NCBI GenBank assembly: GCA_016840025.1
Contig: JAEOTF010000008.1
Location: 1-10,556 of the forward strand
Origin: Candidatus Hodarchaeota archaeon
GTDB lineage: Archaea; Asgardarchaeota; Heimdallarchaeia; Hodarchaeales; YT1-039
DNA length: 10,556 bases
Direction: 5' to 3'
Shown here: positions 7,388 to 10,556 of the stretch, one piece after another
Layout: each line of letters starts with the position of its first letter
Position numbering within the stretch: the stretch's first letter is position 1
Notes under the pieces: model-generated
What the model saw: the letters and a program-made list of their open reading frames with translations, nothing else
Told to the model about the DNA's origin: nothing
Databases searched by the model: none
Program-made: the position numbers and the translations under genes

Positions 7388-8644
7388 TTACATCTCCCTC
7401 GGATCAGCTATTTCTCCCATAATTGCTGTAGCTGCAGCAGTTGCTGGAGAAGAGAGGTAAATGAATCCTTCCGGATTTCCCATTCTACCTTTAAAATTAC
7501 GATTCTGGGTTGACAGGCAAGTCTCTCCATTTCCTAGAATTCCCTGATGTACCCCTACACATGGGCCACAACTAGGAGCCATAATCACTCCCCCTGCTTC
7601 AATGAAGGTCTCAATAATCCCCTCTCTTATTGCTTCCAAGTATGTTTTGGGAGAAGTAGGGACAATTATCAATCTTGTATTTTTATGTTTCTTTTCCCCT
7701 TTAATTATTTTCGAAGCTATCCGGAGGTCCTCAATCCTACCATTCGTACAAGTACCAATGTAAACTTGATCTACCTTTATACCTTTTACTTCATCAACTG
7801 TCTTTACATTATCAACAGTGTCTGGACACGCTACCATGGGAGATATTTTAGAAACATCGATTCCTATATTTCTTTCATACGTCGCATCCTCATCAAGATT
7901 TATCTCCCTAAAACTTTCTTCCCGTCCATGTCTTTGCAGATACATCTTTGTCTTATTATCCGTAGAGAATAATCCACATTTAGCTCCTGCTTCAACTGCC
8001 ATATTCGCTAAAGTCATTCTCTCGGAAATATCCATTGCGTTGATGTTGGTTCCAGAAAATTCTAAAGATTTATAGGTTGCACCATTTGCACCAATCTCAC
8101 CTATTATAAAGAGCATTAAATCTTTTGCGTAAACCATCTTATTAAAACGCCCATCCACTTGAATCTTGAAGGTCTCTGGAACTCTAAACCAGGTTTTCCC
8201 AAGAGCCATGGCTACTGCTATATCTGTTGAACCCATTCCAGTGGCAAAGGCTCCTAGGGCTCCTGCAGTACAGGTATGGGAGTCCGCTCCCACAACTATG
8301 TCGCCCGGTTTAGCATAAGATTCAGATATTATCTGATGACACACACCACAACCCACATCATTTAAGATGATGCCAGTTTTTTTTGCGAATGATCTCATAA
8401 GTAAATGTGTGTTGGAAAGTTCTCTTCGTGGACTAGGAGATGCGTGATCCATGAACAAGATAGTTTTATTTGGGTTAGCTAAACTTTCTATTCCGAGTTT
8501 TTTAATTTGTTCTATAGCCAACGGACCTGTTCCATCATGGGCAAAACAAATATCGACTCCACAAATTACAAAGTTATTCGCCTTAACATCTTTTGAAGTA
8601 TGTTCATTCAGTATCTTTTCAGCTAAAGTCTTTCCTCTAAACAT
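7388..8644 (-). CDS. leuC: 3-isopropylmalate/homoaconitate-type dehydratase, large subunit
   Basis: A protein of 418 residues, the aconitase-superfamily subunit carrying the 4Fe-4S cluster. The cluster ligands are visible: Cys299 in GTCTNGR and Cys359/Cys362 in SCGPC. Other family motifs are GADSHTC (119-125), GAFATGMGSTD (131-141) and GEIGANGAT (182-190). The length fits the archaeal/short LeuC class (about 420) rather than the 465-residue bacterial type. Two features are less usual: HASPSPRRELSNTH (67-80), where isopropylmalate isomerases vary, and extra cysteines in VGCGVCHQ (97-104). With LeuD it should catalyse dehydration and rehydration of isopropylmalate, homoaconitate or a similar acid in the cytosol. 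The ATG at 8644 is the earliest possible start because TGA lies directly upstream in frame; GGGGATT precedes it, and MFRGKTLAEKIL is a normal LeuC N-terminus. leuD follows after one base. leuA and leuB are not nearby. Confidence 0.93.
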   Translation of the reverse strand: MFRGKTLAEKILNEHTSKDVKANNFVICGVDICFAHDGTGPLAIEQIKKLGIESLANPNKTILFMDHASPSPRRELSNTHLLMRSFAKKTGIILNDVGCGVCHQIISESYAKPGDIVVGADSHTCTAGALGAFATGMGSTDIAVAMALGKTWFRVPETFKIQVDGRFNKMVYAKDLMLFIIGEIGANGATYKSLEFSGTNINAMDISERMTLANMAVEAGAKCGLFSTDNKTKMYLQRHGREESFREINLDEDATYERNIGIDVSKISPMVACPDTVDNVKTVDEVKGIKVDQVYIGTCTNGRIEDLRIASKIIKGEKKHKNTRLIIVPTSPKTYLEAIREGIIETFIEAGGVIMAPSCGPCVGVHQGILGNGETCLSTQNRNFKGRMGNPEGFIYLSSPATAAATAIMGEIADPREM

Positions 8645-8675
8645 TCATAATCCCCAAAGCAGTATTTAATTCCAT
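8637..8675 (-). CDS. Possible 12-codon leader ORF overlapping the leuC start
   Basis: In the leuC leader, AAAAGGAG (8686-8679) is followed after three bases by ATG and a short frame reading MELNTALGIMNV, then TAG. The stop overlaps the start of leuC in another frame (ATGTTTAG), the geometry used for termination-reinitiation coupling. Two of the twelve codons are leucine (TTA, TTG), fewer than in bacterial leu attenuator peptides. The three-base Shine-Dalgarno spacing is shorter than usual. A chance ORF is quite possible, because leuC also has its own GGGGATT upstream. Confidence 0.3.
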   Translation of the reverse strand: MELNTALGIMNV

Positions 8676-8710
8676 TAGCTCCTTTTCAATTTTTTGTATC
8701 TTTATTATCA

Positions 8711-8725
8711 TATAAAAAATATAAG
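8711..8725 (-). promoter_or_regulatory. Probable leuC promoter (TATA-like element)
   Basis: The minus strand reads TTATATTTTTTATA. A start of transcription about 25 bases downstream, near 8690, would give leuCD a leader of about 46 bases that begins just before the AAAAGGAG of the small leader ORF. This is the best TATA-like stretch between the HAD gene and leuC. Confidence 0.45.
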
Positions 8726-8745
8726 TCAATGTATCTAAACAGTTT

Positions 8746-8761
8746 TCATACGCATATATGA
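8746..8761. promoter_or_regulatory. Inverted repeat upstream of the leuC promoter, possible regulator site
   Basis: TCATA, six bases, TATGA form a 16-base dyad about 20 bases upstream of the leuC TATA-like element, a position open to an Lrp- or other winged-helix-type regulator. The half-sites are short and AT-rich, so chance is a serious alternative. Confidence 0.2.
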
Positions 8762-8777
8762 TAAAATATACATTATC

Positions 8778-8804
8778 GAAAAAAATGATAATGACTATCG
8801 TCAT
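8778..8804 (-). terminator. Hairpin plus oligo-T terminator of the HAD hydrolase gene
   Basis: On the minus strand, shortly after the stop at 8813, ATGAC-GATA-GTCAT forms a five-pair stem (8804-8791), followed by TATCA and then T7 (8785-8779). An overlapping dyad, CATTATC (8771-8777) with GATAATG (8787-8793), places the same T-run in its loop. This looks like an intrinsic terminator. Confidence 0.6.
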
Positions 8805-8812
8805 CAAGTGGT

Positions 8813-9478
8813 TTATGTAAATAAATTACTCAAGGTTTTAACACTGGGTTGGACATCAACTCCCATTTCTCTGAATTTTTCTTGAGAGGAATATCCTGTT
8901 AAGACTCCAATAAACTTCACCTTTGCATTTATTGCGCAAAGTGCATCAAGCCATGAGTCTCCCACCATTATTGCCTCGTTAGCTTTGATGTTTAAACCTT
9001 TGAGTGCTTTTAATAAATGCTCAGTGTCCGGTTTTGGATTTTCACAGTCATCTCTCGCTACTATGATGTCTATAAATTTCAACATATCTGTAATTCTTAA
9101 CGCTTCAATGGTAGACACTCTACAATTTCGTGTTACTATCCCAATCTTAATATTTTTTATTTTTAGCTTCTGTAAAATCTCTTTAGCTCCATGGATCTCG
9201 ATAGTATCTTCAATATTTTCCATCTCAACTTCCTGAATAGCATTTGAAATTTCATTATTGATCTTTGAGATTTTAGTTTCGCTTATACCCTTCTCTTTTA
9301 AGGTTTCTTTGAACTTAGTAGAATTTGTTATTAATAAATATGGAAACGAATCTTCTGCAAATCCATGTAAAGTGAGAACTTTTATTAACTTCTTCCGCAT
9401 ATTCTCAAAATTTATTTTTGAAGTAAGAAGGGTTCCTTCTAAATCGAAAATAACAGCTTTGATCTTCCCAAGTATCAT
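8813..9478 (-). CDS. HAD-superfamily hydrolase (phosphatase-like) with DxEGT motif I
   Basis: A protein of 221 residues from the ATG at 9478. HAD motifs, numbered from this start: motif I FDLEGT with nucleophile Asp12 and Glu14; motif II Thr116 in GIVTRN; motif III Lys149 in NPKPD; motif IV GDSWLD with Asp174 and Asp178. The helical stretch between motifs I and II (about 26-96) is a C1-type cap, as in phosphoglycolate-phosphatase-like HAD-IA enzymes, so a small phosphorylated metabolite is the likely substrate; the actual one cannot be named. Motif I normally reads DxDGT; Glu in the second position is known from enolase-phosphatase E1. A TTG at 9514 would add 12 residues, but the TATA element at 9529-9536 predicts transcription starting near 9506, and AGGGATTG sits just upstream of the ATG, so I chose 9478. 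The gene is transcribed alone, between its own promoter and a hairpin/T7 terminator. Confidence 0.88.
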   Translation of the reverse strand: MILGKIKAVIFDLEGTLLTSKINFENMRKKLIKVLTLHGFAEDSFPYLLITNSTKFKETLKEKGISETKISKINNEISNAIQEVEMENIEDTIEIHGAKEILQKLKIKNIKIGIVTRNCRVSTIEALRITDMLKFIDIIVARDDCENPKPDTEHLLKALKGLNIKANEAIMVGDSWLDALCAINAKVKFIGVLTGYSSQEKFREMGVDVQPSVKTLSNLFT

Positions 9479-9528
9479 AAGACAATCCCTTTCAATAGTA
9501 CGCACGGTTCTCAAGAACTATTTAATCT

Positions 9529-9536
9529 TATTTAAA
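9529..9536 (-). promoter_or_regulatory. TATA box of the HAD hydrolase gene
   Basis: The minus strand reads TTTAAATA, an exact match to the archaeal TATA-box consensus, in the context GTATATTATTTAAATAAG. Transcription would start near 9506, giving a leader of about 28 bases to the ATG at 9478 and excluding the upstream TTG at 9514 as a start. Confidence 0.6.
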
Positions 9537-9811
9537 TAATATACTTATGATTTCTTCTGAACCTATGTAGCTTGCCTTCTAATTATCCTCAACAAGATTA
9601 ATTTTTTGTATTTCAGGGAATATTACATTGAATGCACTCATTGTAGAGTACATTTATCATTCTTGGATAACTCCCTTTCATAAAACGGAATTTCATATTA
9701 TATGTTTTTTATGAAAAAAAAGAGAAAAAATGTGATTATATTCAATCTTTTCTATAATTTTCGATTAGTAGTTAAACTTTATTATATTCAAATGGTAGAG
9801 AAGAAAAAATG
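9537..9811. other. Intergenic region between kinase and HAD genes
   Basis: About 275 bases with no gene that I can support on either strand. It holds the terminator tracts of the kinase gene at its right end and one imperfect dyad at 9631-9654, AATGCACTC/GAGTACATT with a six-base loop. On the minus strand that dyad pairs over nine bases including one G-U pair. TTTCAT (9691-9696) and ATGAAA (9711-9716) form a weaker dyad. I see no tRNA, small RNA family or repeat array. Confidence 0.5.
9714..9730 (-). terminator. Oligo-T terminator downstream of the kinase gene
   Basis: The minus strand reads T6-C-T-C-T8 here, about 80 bases after the kinase stop. A nearer T6 lies at 9804-9809, immediately after the stop codon. 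Both suit archaeal U-tract termination; the longer tract is the stronger candidate. Confidence 0.55.
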
Positions 9812-10556
9812 TTAAAGTGAGAATAACTTTGTTCTTCCTAATTCTTTCCCATCTCTACTATTTTTTATTTGCCCAAATTGGACAATACTTATTTTATCTC
9901 TACAGGGTGTAAATATCTTCAATTTCTCATTTTGATAATCTATTTTTGATATCACTCCTAAACCTAAAAAATGACGATTTTGGTCCAGTAAACTTACAAG
10001 TAATCCTTTTTCTGCGCCATCGGGTACTATATGAACCCTTTTTGTAAACAACTCTTCCATTTTAACAATTTTATCACTACTTATCTGATTTTCTTCTTCA
10101 AGGACGATAAATAATTCCTCAGTAGTTTCTTCACAATAGATTATCTTACACCCAATAGTATCTTCCAAATACTTCATTCTATTTTCATTTAGAGATATTC
10201 CTTTACAAAGTGGTGTGTATTCTAATTGAATCCAATTCATTTGAAGATTTCTTAATACATTTCCTCTTAAGAATTTTTTATAACTCTGTTCTCTTAATTC
10301 AGTTCTAACCTCTCCACCTCGACTTTTAATAAAAGAGGAGGGCTTCAATCTAAATATCTTGACTCCCTCCTCTTCAATAGGCTTTAAAATATTTTCTAAC
10401 TCACTACTATTTTGAATACCTATTACCGAATTTGGGAGAACTCTTCTTATCATGGAAGTTTTAAATTGTTTAGCATCTTCTCCTTGAATCAATCCATCTG
10501 TATTTATTATAATTACTTGTCTTTCCTGCTCTTCAACTCGTTTTTTAAGTATAGAA
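9812..10556 (-). CDS. Clp1/Grc3-family polynucleotide 5'-hydroxyl kinase, C-terminal part (5' end outside window)
   Basis: The frame stays open to the window edge, so the TTG at 10492 is internal; 247 residues are visible. They match the later kinase core and C-terminal domain of the archaeal Clp1/Grc3-type RNA kinases. Visible landmarks are a hydrophobic strand ending in NTDG (visible 14-21: VIIINTDG), the SVIGIQ strand, the basic/acidic helix RTELREQSYKKFL (about 84-96), and a beta-rich C-terminal domain (from about 108) with EYTPLCKG, GCKIIY, EKGLLVSLLD and FLGLGVISKID. These enzymes phosphorylate 5'-OH ends of RNA or DNA using a nucleotide triphosphate; the eukaryotic relatives act in tRNA and rRNA processing. 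The P-loop lies upstream of the window, so activity cannot be judged. It lies upstream of the HAD gene on the same strand, separated by T-tracts and a TATA box, so it is not obviously in an operon with it. Confidence 0.8.
   Translation of the reverse strand, partial: SILKKRVEEQERQVIIINTDGLIQGEDAKQFKTSMIRRVLPNSVIGIQNSSELENILKPIEEEGVKIFRLKPSSFIKSRGGEVRTELREQSYKKFLRGNVLRNLQMNWIQLEYTPLCKGISLNENRMKYLEDTIGCKIIYCEETTEELFIVLEEENQISSDKIVKMEELFTKRVHIVPDGAEKGLLVSLLDQNRHFLGLGVISKIDYQNEKLKIFTPCRDKISIVQFGQIKNSRDGKELGRTKLFSL

Noticed and set aside
7547..7972. Plus-strand open frame of 141 codons opposite leuC, with smaller ones at 7328-7513, 7818-8075 and 8451-8669
   Set aside because: leuC and leuD have intact family motifs on the minus strand; the opposing frames show no recognisable motif or ribosome binding site.
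402..8644. leuS and leuCD as parts of one leucine regulon or operon
   Set aside because: They are on opposite strands, separated by two envelope genes and convergent transcription; proximity may be coincidence and no shared regulatory motif was seen.
8985..9539. Plus-strand open frames opposite the HAD gene
   Set aside because: All HAD motifs lie on the minus strand in order; the opposing frames are hydrophobic shadows.
1..10556. CRISPR array, transposon, prophage, tRNA or rRNA, or a defence-type gene cassette
   Set aside because: I saw no regularly spaced repeats, no transposase or phage proteins, no tRNA cloverleaf and no nuclease, toxin or reverse transcriptase motifs; every long frame is accounted for by the listed genes.

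Overview
The window comes from an AT-rich archaeal chromosome. The evidence is a C-terminal fragment with the archaeal P1/L12 stalk-protein ending (charged K/E linker, then GLGALFG), an archaeal/eukaryotic-type leucyl-tRNA synthetase of about 970 residues, a Clp1/Grc3-family polynucleotide kinase, TATA-like promoter elements (one reads TTTAAATA), oligo-T termination signals and frequent TTG starts. PKD-domain surface proteins and low GC would fit several lineages, Asgard archaea among them. That placement is a guess; nothing here proves it.

Layout. On the plus strand are the tail of rpl12 (1-154) and then leuS (402-3320), a translation-machinery pair. leuS converges on a minus-strand block across about 40 bases that hold a small hairpin. 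The minus strand, read in its own direction from right to left, carries: the C-terminal two thirds of a Clp1/Grc3-like RNA kinase (9812-10556, cut by the window end); a HAD-superfamily hydrolase (8813-9478); the coupled leuC-leuD pair encoding a 3-isopropylmalate/homoaconitate-type dehydratase (8644-6886); a small two-helix membrane protein with a glycosylatable, probably helical ectodomain (6740-6000); and a large secreted, membrane-anchored protein with two PKD domains (5885-3360).

How the genes work together. leuC and leuD make one heterodimeric enzyme and are separated by one base. The other minus-strand genes have long gaps with their own T-tracts and TATA-like elements, so they look like single transcription units. 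leuS and leuCD both concern leucine, but they lie on opposite strands with two envelope genes between them, so there is no operon link. No leuA or leuB is visible.

I see no tRNA, rRNA, CRISPR array, insertion sequence, phage gene or defence cassette, and no convincing multi-gene novel system. The points most worth a second look are a 12-codon upstream ORF with a strong Shine-Dalgarno sequence whose stop overlaps the leuC start, the unassigned substrate specificity of the LeuCD pair, the HAD enzyme with Glu in place of the second motif-I Asp, the domain architecture of the PKD protein, and the homopolymer runs in its signal-peptide codons.
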